64,000 nt of DNA from Marivita sp051859345 (GCF_051859345.1 NZ_JBHYFV010000020.1:7417-71416); one strand, 5' to 3'; numbered from the stretch's first letter, positions 18,501 to 26,899 are shown. Program-made: numbers and translations. Notes: generated by a model not told the origin, from the letters alone.

Positions 18501-19085
18501 CGCCGCGTCAAACCGGCGCGCACCGTCCAGCACGTCTCCAAACAGGTCCAGACGCACCGGCCCGCCTTCACCCGGAGGAAAGATGTCGATGATGCCACCG
18601 CGGATCGCATAGTCGCCGGGTTCCAGAACCGTCGGGGCCTGGCTGAAGCCCATGCGCACAAGGAAATTGCGCAGCGCCTGTTCGTCCACACGGTTGCCGA
18701 CCCGCGCGGTAAATGCCGCCTCGCGCAGCACGTCGCGGGCCGGCACACGTTGCGTGGCCGCGCTCATCGTGGTGAGCAGAACATAGCGCGAGGGCATCGC
18801 ATGGGTCAGCGCCGCCAATGTCGCCATCCGCGCCGCCGAAATGTCTGGGTTGGGGGACACCCGGTCAAACGGCAGACAATCCCATCCGGGAAACAGGAAC
18901 ACCGGCATCTCCGGCGCGAAAATGCGCAGCGAATCGCGCATTTGTGCAAGGCGACGATCATCGCGTGCGATATGGCACACGGCCCCGCCGGACTTTTCCG
19001 CCTCGGCAAGAACCAGACGCGCGTCGAATCCTTCGGGCGCACCGCCCATGGTGACATGCTGTGGAGAGTTCTGGGATGTGTTCAT
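15597..19085 (-). CDS. mfd: Transcription-repair coupling factor Mfd
   Basis: Large ATP-dependent translocase (about 1162 residues) that displaces stalled RNA polymerase and recruits UvrA to template-strand lesions. In order: a UvrB-homology N terminus with PGWDCLPFDRVSPNP, the CarD-like RNA-polymerase-interaction domain at about 490-560 (GDLVVHVDHGIGRYLGMEV), a RecG-like motor with Walker A GDVGFGKTEVAMRAAF and box II LLIIDEEQHFGV, TATPIPRTL, motif VI QIRGRVGRS, and the C-terminal TRCF domain. I choose ATG 19085; a GTG at 19109 would add eight residues. The gene ends 13 bases from the convergent cysteine-rich gene. Confidence 0.97.
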   Translation of the reverse strand: MNTSQNSPQHVTMGGAPEGFDARLVLAEAEKSGGAVCHIARDDRRLAQMRDSLRIFAPEMPVFLFPGWDCLPFDRVSPNPDISAARMATLAALTHAMPSRYVLLTTMSAATQRVPARDVLREAAFTARVGNRVDEQALRNFLVRMGFSQAPTVLEPGDYAIRGGIIDIFPPGEGGPVRLDLFGDVLDGARRFDAATQRTTEKLDVVELAPVSEVILDEAAITRFRQNYRIEFGAAGSDDPLYEAVSAGRKQQGMEHWLPFFHERLETLFDYLPGVPITQDDQITAARLSRWDGIVDQYETRKVALSQKSRMDTVYKPVPPDQLYLDDAAWIKALGDRRVVQFHPLPQASGPGVVDAGGRIGRNFSPERQQENISLFSALVDHVRKKMMDGPVLIASYSEGARERLTGLIEDEGLAEAIPVNNATRVGKRGLHLTVWPLEHGFEAPWGVVGKDARITVISEQDVLGDRLIRSPKKRRKAENFLTETQSLSPGDLVVHVDHGIGRYLGMEVITAAGAAHECLLLEYAERSRLYLPVENIELLSRYGHDEGLLDKLGGGAWQAKKAKLKERIREMADKLIRVAAERALRKAPIMDPPPGAWDSFSARFPYQETDDQLRAIEDVMADMHSGQPMDRLICGDVGFGKTEVAMRAAFVAAMSGVQVAVIAPTTLLARQHYKSFAERFRGFPLEVRPLSRFVSTKDAQATKDGMARGTVDIVVGTHALLAKGVRFQNLGLLIIDEEQHFGVSHKERLKQLRTDIHVLTLTATPIPRTLQLSLSGVRDLSIIGTPPVDRLAIRTYVSEFDTVTIREALLREHYRGGQSFFVVPRISDLPEIEDFLRDQVPEVSYVIAHGQMAAGELDTRMNAFYDGKYDVLLATTIVESGLDIPTANTMIIHRADMFGLSQLYQIRGRVGRSKTRAYAYLTTKPRAKLTTAAEKRLRVLGSLDTLGAGFTLASQDLDIRGAGNLLGEEQSGQMRDVGYELYQSMLEEAIAKIKSGEMEGLSEADDQWAPQINLGVPVLIPEAYVPDLDVRLGLYRRLSSLSTKVELEGFAAELIDRFGKLPREVNTLMLVVRIKAMCKRAGIAKLDGGPKGATIQFHKDKFASPEGLVAFIHDQRGLAKVKDNKIVVRRDWAKDSDKIKGAFSIAQDLAKKVKEAQTAKA

Positions 19086-19118
19086 AGCGCGGTCATTTGG
19101 CCCGCGCACCTTCTGGCG

Positions 19119-19646
19119 TCAACCGCCAAGGACACCGATGCTGAGGTTTACATACATCCCCCACATCGCCGTGATGAAAATCGACACCATGCCGATGGCC
19201 TGCACCATCAGGCGGTGCCGACCCAATCGTCGATAGACCGCGTCAAGATCATGGTCCTTTTCGTGCAGGGCACGCGCCGTGCGGACACTCATCAGACTGA
19301 TGATCGACATGGGAAAGGCGAGCAGAAACAACGCCTGCGCGATCTCGATATCATAGACCCAGCCCAGAACCGCAAACCCCGTGAGGAAAAAGGCCCCGGC
19401 CGCAATGATCCAAAGCCCGGCCTCTTCGGCGATAAACAGCAGACGGCTGGTGTTGATCCGCAACAGATCCGTCAGGTCGTCCGCCGCCTTGCCGCCTTTG
19501 CGCCGTGCGCGCGCCACCATGTCAGAGGGCACACCCAGCACCCAATGGCTGGCCGATGACCACGCCACAGCCAGTACGATCCAGAACCACAGATTGGAAA
19601 AGGACCGCATATCAATCAGTTCAAAGACAGTGCTGTACCAGTCCAA
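19119..19646 (-). CDS. Conserved four-helix membrane protein
   Basis: 175 residues with four hydrophobic segments (about 14-34, 65-85, 90-110 and 145-165) separated by charged loops such as VARARRKGGKAADDL and TARALHEKDHDLDAVYRRLG. It ends 33 bases before mfd and is probably co-transcribed with it. Related Roseobacter proteins have, as I recall, been labelled 'component of SufBCD complex', but nothing in this sequence supports an Fe-S role. The start is uncertain: I favour a TTG at 19646 giving LDWYSTVFELIDMRSF; the frame is open to 19805 and an internal ATG exists at MRSFSNL. Confidence 0.65.
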   Translation of the reverse strand: MDWYSTVFELIDMRSFSNLWFWIVLAVAWSSASHWVLGVPSDMVARARRKGGKAADDLTDLLRINTSRLLFIAEEAGLWIIAAGAFFLTGFAVLGWVYDIEIAQALFLLAFPMSIISLMSVRTARALHEKDHDLDAVYRRLGRHRLMVQAIGMVSIFITAMWGMYVNLSIGVLGG

Positions 19647-19820
19647 GCTGTCGTCCCCGTTCGCCTTCGAATCCTCTCTAGCTTGACATCGGGCGTTTGC
19701 CCAGAGGTAGGGGCCGCCATAGGCGTTCACGCCGTCGTCGCATTCGTTTTGGAACTTCGGCGGCCGTCGCACATTCTTCTGACACATATCTTTTCGAGCA
19801 TGCAAAAAAAGGAGCGAACA

Positions 19821-20762
19821 ATGCCACTCGAATACACCAACGCGGAAAGCGACGTCAAATCAGACGCTTACCCCACACGTCAACCCGACCGAGAGACATG
19901 GCGTGAACGCACCGACCCGGTCTTGTGGCAAAGCTGGACCGAGCAGGCTCCGATCACGCCAGCTCAGGCTGAAACCTTTGATCGGGACGGATTCCTTGTG
20001 GTGCAGGACATGTTCTCGCAAGACGAAATTTCCGCTCTCGTCGATCAGGCTGCGACGCTGCGCCGCGATCTGGCCGGCAGCGACGCGTCCGAGGTGGTGA
20101 CTGAACCCGGATCGGACGCGGTGCGCACGGTCTTCAACTTGGAGACCCACCATGCGCTGATGGACCACCTGTCGCGCGACACGCGGCTGGCCGGGATCGC
20201 CCGCTTTCTGCTGGGTGACGAGGTCTATGTCCATCAGAGCCGACTGAATTACAAACCGGGCTTCACCGGCAAGGAGTTCTACTGGCATTCCGATTTCGAG
20301 ACCTGGCATGCCGAGGACGGGATGCCCCGGATGCGGGCCGTGTCGGCGTCGCTTCTGCTCACCGACAACCGTGCCCATAATGGCGCGTTGATGCTGATGC
20401 CCGGCTCGCACAAGACCTTCGTGTCCTGCCAGGGCGAGACGCCGGATGCCAACCACAAAAACTCTCTCAAACGGCAAGAGGCCGGCACCCCGTCGCAGGA
20501 AACGCTTCGCGACATGGCGAAGATGTATGGCATCACCGATGCCGAAGGCCCGGCGGGCACGCTGGTCCTGTTCGATTGCAACACGATCCACGGATCGAAC
20601 GGCAATATCACGCCGGACCCGCGGTCGAACGCGTTCTTCGTCTACAACGCCGTGTCGAACGCGCTTGTGGATCCCTTCGCGGGGCAGAAACCGCGGCCCG
20701 ATTACCTTGGACATCGCGGCACACCAACACCGCTCCAGCTGCGCAGCGGCGCGCTGGTCTGA
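19821..20762 (+). CDS. ectD: Ectoine hydroxylase
   Basis: Fe(II)/2-oxoglutarate dioxygenase converting ectoine to 5-hydroxyectoine, an osmo- and thermoprotectant. 313 residues, normal for EctD. The EctD signature FYWHSDFETWHAEDGMPRM (about 153-171) contains the iron ligands His156 and Asp158, and the third ligand His257 is in NTIHGSNGNITP with the expected PRSNAFFVYN downstream. The N terminus DAYPTR..RTDPVLW also fits. The start at 19821 has AAAAGGAG nine bases upstream. No ectABC genes are in the window, so the ectoine source is distant or external. Divergent from the membrane-protein/mfd unit. Confidence 0.9.
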   Translation: MPLEYTNAESDVKSDAYPTRQPDRETWRERTDPVLWQSWTEQAPITPAQAETFDRDGFLVVQDMFSQDEISALVDQAATLRRDLAGSDASEVVTEPGSDAVRTVFNLETHHALMDHLSRDTRLAGIARFLLGDEVYVHQSRLNYKPGFTGKEFYWHSDFETWHAEDGMPRMRAVSASLLLTDNRAHNGALMLMPGSHKTFVSCQGETPDANHKNSLKRQEAGTPSQETLRDMAKMYGITDAEGPAGTLVLFDCNTIHGSNGNITPDPRSNAFFVYNAVSNALVDPFAGQKPRPDYLGHRGTPTPLQLRSGALV

Positions 20763-20856
20763 GGCCGATCAACACCACCGCGCGCAGGCTCCGGGTCTGG
20801 ACATGCGCGCGGCGGGAGTGCATCCCTTTCTGGTTGAGATCAGACAGGTATCACCG

Positions 20857-21858
20857 ATGCACCCAATCACTCCCCCCTTCCCCGCCACACGCCTGCGCCG
20901 GTTGCGCCGCAGCGAAGGTCTGCGCGCCATGGTGCGTGAAAACACGCTGACACCGGATGACTTCATCTGGCCGGTCTTTGTGCGCAACGGTGACGGGATC
21001 GAAGAACCGGTGGCGTCTATGCCGGGGGTTGTGCGCCGCTCGGTCGACAAGGTGGTTGCAGCGGCACGCGAGGCGCATGCGCTTGGCATCCCGGCGATCT
21101 GCCTGTTTCCCTATACCAACCCCGCGCTCAAGACCGAGGATTGCGCCGAGGCATGGAGCCCCGAGAACCTGTCCAACCGTGCCACACGCGCGATCAAGGA
21201 CGCGGTGCCTGATATCATGGTGATGACGGATGTGGCCCTGGATCCGTACAATATCACCGGCCATGACGGCTACATGGACGAGGACGGCTATATCGTGAAC
21301 GATCGCACCGTCGAGGCGCTGGTCAGGCAGACCCTGTCGCAGGCGCGCGCCGGGTCCGACATCATCGGCCCGTCCGACATGATGGACAGCCGCATCGCCG
21401 CGATGCGCGGGGCCTTGGAGGGCGAAGGCTTCTCGAATGTCGCCATCCTCAGCTACGCGGCCAAATACGCCAGTGCCTTTTATGGCCCGTTCCGCGATGC
21501 GGTGGGCGCGTCCGGCGCCTTCAAGGGTGACAAGAAGGGCTACCAGATGGACCCCGGCAATTCCGACGAGGCGATGCGTCTGGTGGCGCGCGATCTGTCC
21601 GAAGGTGCCGACATGGTGATGATCAAACCCGGCATGCCCTATCTCGATATCTGCCGCCGCACCAAGGACATGTTCGGCGTGCCGACCTTTGCCTACCAGG
21701 TGTCGGGCGAATACGCGATGCTTGCGGGGGCAGCCGAGCGCGGCTGGCTGGATCACGACCGGGTGATGCTGGAAAGCCTGATGGCATTCAAACGCGCCGG
21801 CTGTGACGGAGTTCTGACCTATTTTGCACCGGCGGCGGCCCGGTTGCTCAACGGGTAG
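20857..21858 (+). CDS. hemB: Delta-aminolevulinic acid dehydratase (porphobilinogen synthase)
   Basis: Condenses two 5-aminolevulinate molecules into porphobilinogen in tetrapyrrole synthesis. 333 residues. Both Schiff-base lysines are present: Lys203 in AILSYAAKYASAFYG and Lys257 in MVMIKPGMPYLD. The zinc-binding cysteine triad of the E. coli/yeast type is absent: the corresponding segment reads DVALDPYNITGHDG, so this belongs to the zinc-independent (Mg-stimulated or metal-free) class known from Rhodobacter and Pseudomonas. The ribosome site is weak (AGG at 20846). Located 94 bases after ectD. Confidence 0.97.
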   Translation: MHPITPPFPATRLRRLRRSEGLRAMVRENTLTPDDFIWPVFVRNGDGIEEPVASMPGVVRRSVDKVVAAAREAHALGIPAICLFPYTNPALKTEDCAEAWSPENLSNRATRAIKDAVPDIMVMTDVALDPYNITGHDGYMDEDGYIVNDRTVEALVRQTLSQARAGSDIIGPSDMMDSRIAAMRGALEGEGFSNVAILSYAAKYASAFYGPFRDAVGASGAFKGDKKGYQMDPGNSDEAMRLVARDLSEGADMVMIKPGMPYLDICRRTKDMFGVPTFAYQVSGEYAMLAGAAERGWLDHDRVMLESLMAFKRAGCDGVLTYFAPAAARLLNG

Positions 21859-21977
21859 CGGTGCGTCGCTTATCGTGATCCATCCTTAGTGACAGAGCGC
21901 GTGTCTGCCGCTATACTCGCCCACAATCGGCGGCACAGCCGGATTTCAGAGGCATCGGCAAAGAAAGAGCAGAGACA

Positions 21978-22535
21978 ATGACATCCCTGACACGACGCGA
22001 ACTGGCCTTGGGCCTTGGCGGCACATTCCTATTGGGTGCCTGTAACAACGCGGTCGGCGGCAATGGCGGCGCGCGGATCGACGCGCGGGTCGATGCGACG
22101 CTGGCCGAAATGTACCGCCGCTTTCCGGGCACGCAGAACCTTGCGGCCAATGCCAACGGATTGCTGGTCATGCCATTGGTGACCGAGGCGGGCCTTGGCA
22201 TTGGCGGTGCATTCGGACGGGGGGCGCTGCGGGTTGGCGGCGTGACGGTCGATTTCTACTCCACCACCAAGGCCAGCGCGGGGTTGCAGATCGGTGCGCA
22301 GCAATATGCGCATGTGCTGTTCTTCATGACCGAAGACGCGCTGATGAATTTCCGCCGCTCGCCCGGTTGGGCTGCTGGTGCCAACATCGAATATGCCATC
22401 CCCGAAGGCGGCGAGACCATCGCGGCCGAGACCACAACCTCGCTGGCCCCTGTCATCGCGGTGATCTTTGGTCAGGCCGGATTGCGGATCGGCGCTACAC
22501 TGGAAGGTGTGAAATACACGCGGATCATTCCCTGA
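21978..22535 (+). CDS. SYLF/YSC84-domain lipoprotein
   Basis: 185 residues. The N terminus TRRELALGLGGTFLLGAC combines a twin-arginine-like motif with a lipobox ending at Cys22, so it is probably a Tat-exported, lipid-anchored protein. The rest is an SYLF (YSC84) domain, a lipid-binding fold, with GLLVMPLVTEAGLGIGGAFGRGAL and the C-terminal VIAVIFGQAGLRIGATLEG, which is typical. No partner is evident nearby. Cellular role unknown; related bacterial proteins are annotated as lipid-binding or BON-associated. Confidence 0.8.
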   Translation: MTSLTRRELALGLGGTFLLGACNNAVGGNGGARIDARVDATLAEMYRRFPGTQNLAANANGLLVMPLVTEAGLGIGGAFGRGALRVGGVTVDFYSTTKASAGLQIGAQQYAHVLFFMTEDALMNFRRSPGWAAGANIEYAIPEGGETIAAETTTSLAPVIAVIFGQAGLRIGATLEGVKYTRIIP

Positions 22536-22545
22536 TGTAATGCTT

Positions 22546-22685
22546 GGGGGCTCTGCCCCCAAACCCCCGAGGTATTTTCAGCCCAAAGAAGCGGGCCGTT
22601 TGCGGCTTGGCGACAGCCGGTTTCTTTGGGCAGGAAATACCTTCGGGGGTGAGGCGCGCATGCGCCGAGGGGGCAGACAGCCCCC
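22546..22685. repeat. Long imperfect inverted repeat (Roseobacter-type intergenic element)
   Basis: A ~140-base element between convergent genes. The outer arms GGGGGCTCTGCCCCC (22546-22560) and GGGGGCAGACAGCCCCC (22669-22685) are each self-complementary and complementary to each other. The inner arms 22564-22590 and 22622-22649 (CCCCCGAGGTATTTTCAGCC against GGCAGGAAATACCTTCGGGGG) pair over most of their length. It could act as a two-way terminator or be a mobile repeat. I recall similar CTCTGCCCCCAAACCCCCG strings in other Rhodobacteraceae intergenic regions, but cannot check. Confidence 0.7.
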
Positions 22686-22693
22686 TTGCCCGA

Positions 22694-23317
22694 TCAGCCA
22701 GCCATCGCTGTCTTCAGGTTGTTCAGCGCCCCCACCGGATCATCCGTTCGCCAGATTTCTTCGCCAATACCGAAGAAATCCGTCATCGGCGCGAGGCTGC
22801 GCACGATGTCGGTATCAAGACCCCCTTCGGCGACCACGGGGATCTCGATCATTTCGGACCACCACTCGAACAGTTCTGCCTCGGCGCGGGAACCGTCGCC
22901 CAGGGTGGTTGTCCCCACCGGGCCAAAGCTGACGTAATCCGCGCCCGCCTCGCCCGCGCTCATGCCATCATGGCGCAGCTGGCCGCAGAACGCGCCGACG
23001 ATGGCATCTGCGCCCAGTTCCTTGCGCGCCATGCGCACCGATCGCGCGCCGTCCGTCAGGTGGACGCCGTCAAGGCCAAGGCGCTGGGCCAGGACCACAT
23101 GGGTGTCGATCACCAGCGCCACGTCGAACCGGTGCGCCACCTCGCGCACGGCATCAGCGGCGCGCAGGATCAGATCTTCGTCGCGGGTGGCCAGCGACAG
23201 GCGGATGCAGGCGATTTCGGCGGCATCCAGAACGCGCGCCAGATCAGAGGGAAAATGGCTGAGTTCGATCTCGGGTGGTGTGATCAGGTAAATCTGTGGC
23301 TGCTCGGTATCGGACAT
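22694..23317 (-). CDS. Thiamine-phosphate synthase-like protein
   Basis: 207-residue TIM-barrel protein of the ThiE/TenI superfamily. QIYLITPPEIE is the first strand, LGLDGVHLTDGARSVRMARKELG matches the DGVHLGQ-D region, and GADYVSFGPVGTTTLGDG matches the ADYVGFGP phosphate loop. The canonical pyrophosphate-binding QLREK motif is replaced by CIRLSLATRDED, and the usual T-x-T-K-x3 loop is changed, so catalytic activity as a true ThiE is doubtful. It may be a paralogue with another substrate. It stands alone, convergent with the SYLF gene. Confidence 0.7.
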   Translation of the reverse strand: MSDTEQPQIYLITPPEIELSHFPSDLARVLDAAEIACIRLSLATRDEDLILRAADAVREVAHRFDVALVIDTHVVLAQRLGLDGVHLTDGARSVRMARKELGADAIVGAFCGQLRHDGMSAGEAGADYVSFGPVGTTTLGDGSRAEAELFEWWSEMIEIPVVAEGGLDTDIVRSLAPMTDFFGIGEEIWRTDDPVGALNNLKTAMAG

Positions 23318-23450
23318 CTGCGGCCCCTTCCTCGTTGGTCGTGACCCTATACCGTGATTTCATACTTCGCGCCAAGGGGTTGCACGGGTTGCCCTTTTGA
23401 CAGGGGCGCAATAGTCAGGCGCGACCCCTTGGATCAGTGAGGTTTCTGCC

Positions 23451-24194
23451 ATGCCAAGCGACACACCGCAGCCCCTCTTTGTGCTGGTGCGCCCCCAGAT
23501 GGGCGAAAACATCGGTGCCGCGGCGCGGGCGATGCTGAATTTCGGGCTTGAGCGGATGTGTCTTGTGGCCCCGCGGGATGGCTGGCCGAATCCGAAAGCG
23601 GTGGCGATGGCGTCCGGCGCGGGGCGGTTGTTGGATGACGCGCTTCTGGCCGAGCGCACGGTCGATGCGGTGGCCGAGTGTTCCTATGTATTCGCCACGA
23701 CCGCCCGGCAGCGCGACATGACCAAGCCGGTGATGACGCCGGAACGGGCGATGAACGTGGCGCGCGAGAAGATCGCGGCGGGCGAGAAGGTGGCCGTTCT
23801 GTTCGGGCCAGAGCGCGCCGGGCTGGAGAACGAGGACATCGCACTTGCGAATGCGATCATCTCGGTGCCGGTCAATCCGGAGTTCGCCTCGCTGAACCTT
23901 GCGCAATGCGTATTGCTGACCGGGTATGAGTGGCGCCGGCAGTCGGTCGAGAGCCTGCCCGAGGCAACCGAGATGGCAGGTACTGACTGGGCCACGGCGA
24001 TCGAGATGGACAAGTTGGCCGGGCATTACCAGGACACGCTGGATGAGGCGGGATTTTTCTTTCCCGATACCAAGGCGGACAGCATGAAGCTGAACCTGCG
24101 GAACATGTGGTCCCGCATGCCCCTCACGCGCGCTGATGTGCAGATGCTGCATGGCATACTGCGGCAAATGGTGCGCTGGAGGACCAGGGGCTGA
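23451..24194 (+). CDS. TrmJ-like SpoU-family RNA methyltransferase
   Basis: 247-residue SPOUT methyltransferase, most like TrmJ, which makes 2'-O-methyl C/U at position 32 of tRNAs. SpoU motif 1 is RPQMGENIGAAARAMLNFGL, motif 2 VLFGPERAGLENEDI, motif 3 PVNPEFASLNLAQCVLLTGYEW, all intact, followed by the C-terminal helical extension with SMKLNLRNMWSRMPLTRADV typical of the family. It lies ~60 bases ahead of ctaA on the same strand. Confidence 0.87.
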   Translation: MPSDTPQPLFVLVRPQMGENIGAAARAMLNFGLERMCLVAPRDGWPNPKAVAMASGAGRLLDDALLAERTVDAVAECSYVFATTARQRDMTKPVMTPERAMNVAREKIAAGEKVAVLFGPERAGLENEDIALANAIISVPVNPEFASLNLAQCVLLTGYEWRRQSVESLPEATEMAGTDWATAIEMDKLAGHYQDTLDEAGFFFPDTKADSMKLNLRNMWSRMPLTRADVQMLHGILRQMVRWRTRG

Positions 24195-24257
24195 GCCCGC
24201 GCCTTGAAGCGGCCCTGCCCCAAGCCTAGTGTTTCGGCCAACAAGGAGATCCCGTGA

Positions 24258-25406
24258 ATGAGCCCCAAACGCAGCATCTTTGAAGAGGTCGGTGCAGAGG
24301 CACCGCGCACAGACACACCCAAGGGAGGCATGATCGACGCGGGCAGGCGCGGGGCGCGGGGGGCGATCCGCATCTGGCTGATGATCCTGTTCGGGCTGGT
24401 CATGGTGATGATCGCCGTCGGTGGGTTGACCCGGCTGACCGACAGCGGCTTGTCGATCACCGAATGGCGGCCTCTGAGCGGGGCATTGCCGCCGATGACG
24501 GTCGAAGACTGGCAGCGCGAGTTTGATCTTTATCGCGCAATTCCCGAGTATCAATTGCAGAACAAGGGCATGAGTCTTGCGGAGTTCCAGTTCATCTATT
24601 GGTGGGAATGGGGTCATCGCCAACTTGGCCGGGTGATCGGGCTGATCTGGGCGCTGGGCTTTTTCGGCTTCCTGCTGGCGCGCAAGATCCCGACGGGTTG
24701 GACGGGTCGGCTGATCTTTATCGGTGTGCTGGGAGGGATTCAGGGCGCGATTGGCTGGTGGATGGTGTCCTCTGGCCTGAGCGGGACGATGCTGGATGTG
24801 GCCTCCTATCGTCTGGCGACGCATCTGGGACTGGCCTTTGTCATTCTTGGCTTCATCGCGTGGTACACGTTTGAACTGGGCCGCGAAGACCGCGACCTGA
24901 TGCAGGCGCGGCGGTCGCGTGAGGGCAAGCTTTATGGTCTTGGCACGGGGCTTTTACACTTCTCGTTCCTGCAAATCCTCCTAGGTGCCTTGGTGGCCGG
25001 GATCGACGCCGGGCGGACCTACAATGACTGGCCGCTGATGGCCGGGGCCTTCCTGCCGCCCTACCCGTTCGAGTTGGAGCCGATGTGGCGCAACTTCTTT
25101 GAAAACGCCGGTCTTGTGCAGTTCATGCACCGCATCGCGGGGTATCTGCTGCTGGTTTTCGGCATCGTCGTCTGGCTGCGGGCGCGCAAATCGCCGAATG
25201 TCGACACGCGGTTCCGGTTCAACGCGGTCTTCGCGATGCTCTGGGTGCAGATGGCGCTGGGCATCGTGACGGTGCTTTACATGGCGCCATGGCAGATCGC
25301 GATTGCGCATCAGGTGGGGGCTGTGATCCTGTGGGTGCTGATCCTGCGGGCCCGGTTCGGCGCGCAATATCCGGTGCAACAATCCATCCGAGGAGCAAAA
25401 GCATGA
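24258..25406 (+). CDS. ctaA: Heme A synthase (COX15/CtaA)
   Basis: Integral membrane enzyme oxidising the C8 methyl of heme O to give heme A for aa3 oxidase. 382 residues, eight predicted helices, the long alphaproteobacterial/mitochondrial COX15 form. The conserved histidines are in WWWEWGHRQLGR, YRLATHLGLAF, QFMHRIAGYLL and IAIAHQVGAV; GGLTRLTDSGLSITEWRPLSG is the family signature. AAGGAG lies 10 bases before ATG 24258. The stop overlaps the next start by four bases (ATGA), so it is translationally coupled to the peptidase gene. Confidence 0.95.
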   Translation: MSPKRSIFEEVGAEAPRTDTPKGGMIDAGRRGARGAIRIWLMILFGLVMVMIAVGGLTRLTDSGLSITEWRPLSGALPPMTVEDWQREFDLYRAIPEYQLQNKGMSLAEFQFIYWWEWGHRQLGRVIGLIWALGFFGFLLARKIPTGWTGRLIFIGVLGGIQGAIGWWMVSSGLSGTMLDVASYRLATHLGLAFVILGFIAWYTFELGREDRDLMQARRSREGKLYGLGTGLLHFSFLQILLGALVAGIDAGRTYNDWPLMAGAFLPPYPFELEPMWRNFFENAGLVQFMHRIAGYLLLVFGIVVWLRARKSPNVDTRFRFNAVFAMLWVQMALGIVTVLYMAPWQIAIAHQVGAVILWVLILRARFGAQYPVQQSIRGAKA

Positions 25407-26875
25407 GCACGGCTTATGACGCATTGATGGCGTTCACACGCGAAACCGAGGCGCTGGGCCAGATCGCCGGACGTCTGGCATGGGATCAGGAAACCACCAT
25501 GCCACGGGGCGCTTCGGCGCAACGGGGTGAAGAGATGGGGGCAATTGAATCCGTGTTGCATGCCCGTCGCATGGACCCGCGTGTGGGTGAGTGGCTGGAG
25601 GCGGCGACGCCGACGGACGACGAGGCCACCGCCAACCTGCGTCATATCCGGCGGAGTTTCGAGCGGGCCTCGAAGGTGCCCGCCGATCTTGCGGCGGAAC
25701 TGGCGCGCACGACGTCTGTGGCGCAGGGCATCTGGGCAGAGGCGCGGGCAAAAGACGATTTCGCCGCCTTTGCGCCAACACTGGAGCGGGTGCTGGATCT
25801 ACGCCGACAGGAAGGTGAGGCGCTGGCCGATGGGGGGGATCCCTATGACGCGTTGCTTCTGGACTATGAGCCGGGGGCAACGGCGGCCGAGTTGGACGCG
25901 ATGTTCGGCGCGTTGCGGCCGCGGCTGGTTGCACTGCGGGACACCGTGCTGGGCGCACCTGCGCCTGCTGCATTGACCGGTACGTTTGACGAAAGCGCGC
26001 AGATGAGGTTGTCGCGCCAGATCGCCAAGGTGTTCGGTTATGACATGAGCCGGGGGCGCGTCGACAAGGCGGTACATCCGTTCAGTTCGGGGTCAGGAAA
26101 TGATGTGCGGATCACCACGCGGACCAATCCGGCCGATCCGTTCAACTGCATCTATTCGACGATTCACGAGGTTGGTCACGCCGGTTATGAACAGAATATC
26201 GATCAGGCCTATCTGCTGACTCCGTTGGGGCGTGGCGTTTCGATGGGGGTGCATGAAAGCCAGTCGCGCATCTACGAGAACCAGATGGGGCGCTCGCGCG
26301 CCTTTACCGGCTGGCTGCATGGACAGATGGTCGAGGCGTTCGGCGATTTCGGAATCAATGACCCCGACGCGTTCTTTGCCACGGTGAATCGCGTGCATCG
26401 CGGCTTTATCCGCACGGAATCCGACGAGGTGCAGTATAATCTGCATGTGCTGCTGCGCTTCGATCTGGAACGGCAGATGATCGCCGGATCGCTGGACGTG
26501 GTGGACCTTGAAGAGGCCTGGAACACGCGGTTCGAGGCGGATTTCGGCTATGCCGTGGACAGACCGTCAAACGGCGTGTTGCAGGACGTGCACTGGTCGG
26601 TGGGTCTGTTTGGCTATTTCGCCACCTATTCGCTGGGCAATGTCTATGCGGGCTGCCTGAACGAAGCGCTGCGCAAGGCAGTGCCGGATATGGATGCCCA
26701 ATTGGCGGCTGGGGACACTTCGGCGGCGACAGGGTGGCTGCGGGACAATCTGCAACGGCATGGCGGGCTGTATGAGCCGCGCGAGGTGATCGAGCGGGCC
26801 TGCGGGTTTGCACCGAATGAAGCGCCGCTGTTGGCCTATCTCGAGGCGAAGTTCGGCGCGATCTACGGCGTGTGA
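25403..26875 (+). CDS. M32 family metallocarboxypeptidase
   Basis: Zinc carboxypeptidase of the Taq/Pfu type removing C-terminal residues. About 490 residues, all-helical. The active site IHEVGHAGYEQ carries HExxH; HPFSSGSGNDVRITTR precedes it, and HESQSRIYENQMGRS (HES-Q motif) supplies the third ligand region. DEVQYNLHVLLRFDLE and NGVLQDVHWSVGLFGYFATY are standard M32 motifs. Start ATG 25403 overlaps the ctaA stop. A hairpin follows the stop. Cytoplasmic; no signal peptide. Confidence 0.95.
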   Translation: MSTAYDALMAFTRETEALGQIAGRLAWDQETTMPRGASAQRGEEMGAIESVLHARRMDPRVGEWLEAATPTDDEATANLRHIRRSFERASKVPADLAAELARTTSVAQGIWAEARAKDDFAAFAPTLERVLDLRRQEGEALADGGDPYDALLLDYEPGATAAELDAMFGALRPRLVALRDTVLGAPAPAALTGTFDESAQMRLSRQIAKVFGYDMSRGRVDKAVHPFSSGSGNDVRITTRTNPADPFNCIYSTIHEVGHAGYEQNIDQAYLLTPLGRGVSMGVHESQSRIYENQMGRSRAFTGWLHGQMVEAFGDFGINDPDAFFATVNRVHRGFIRTESDEVQYNLHVLLRFDLERQMIAGSLDVVDLEEAWNTRFEADFGYAVDRPSNGVLQDVHWSVGLFGYFATYSLGNVYAGCLNEALRKAVPDMDAQLAAGDTSAATGWLRDNLQRHGGLYEPREVIERACGFAPNEAPLLAYLEAKFGAIYGV

Positions 26876-26881
26876 CGGGAA

Positions 26882-26899
26882 AGCCCGTTGAAACGGGCT
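26882..26899. terminator. Hairpin between convergent M32 peptidase and usg genes
   Basis: AGCCCGT-TGAA-ACGGGCT, a 7-bp stem starting seven bases after the peptidase stop and 12 bases before the usg stop. No strong T-run on either side. It probably serves both converging transcripts; the sequence is close to the hairpin at 10345. Confidence 0.5.
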
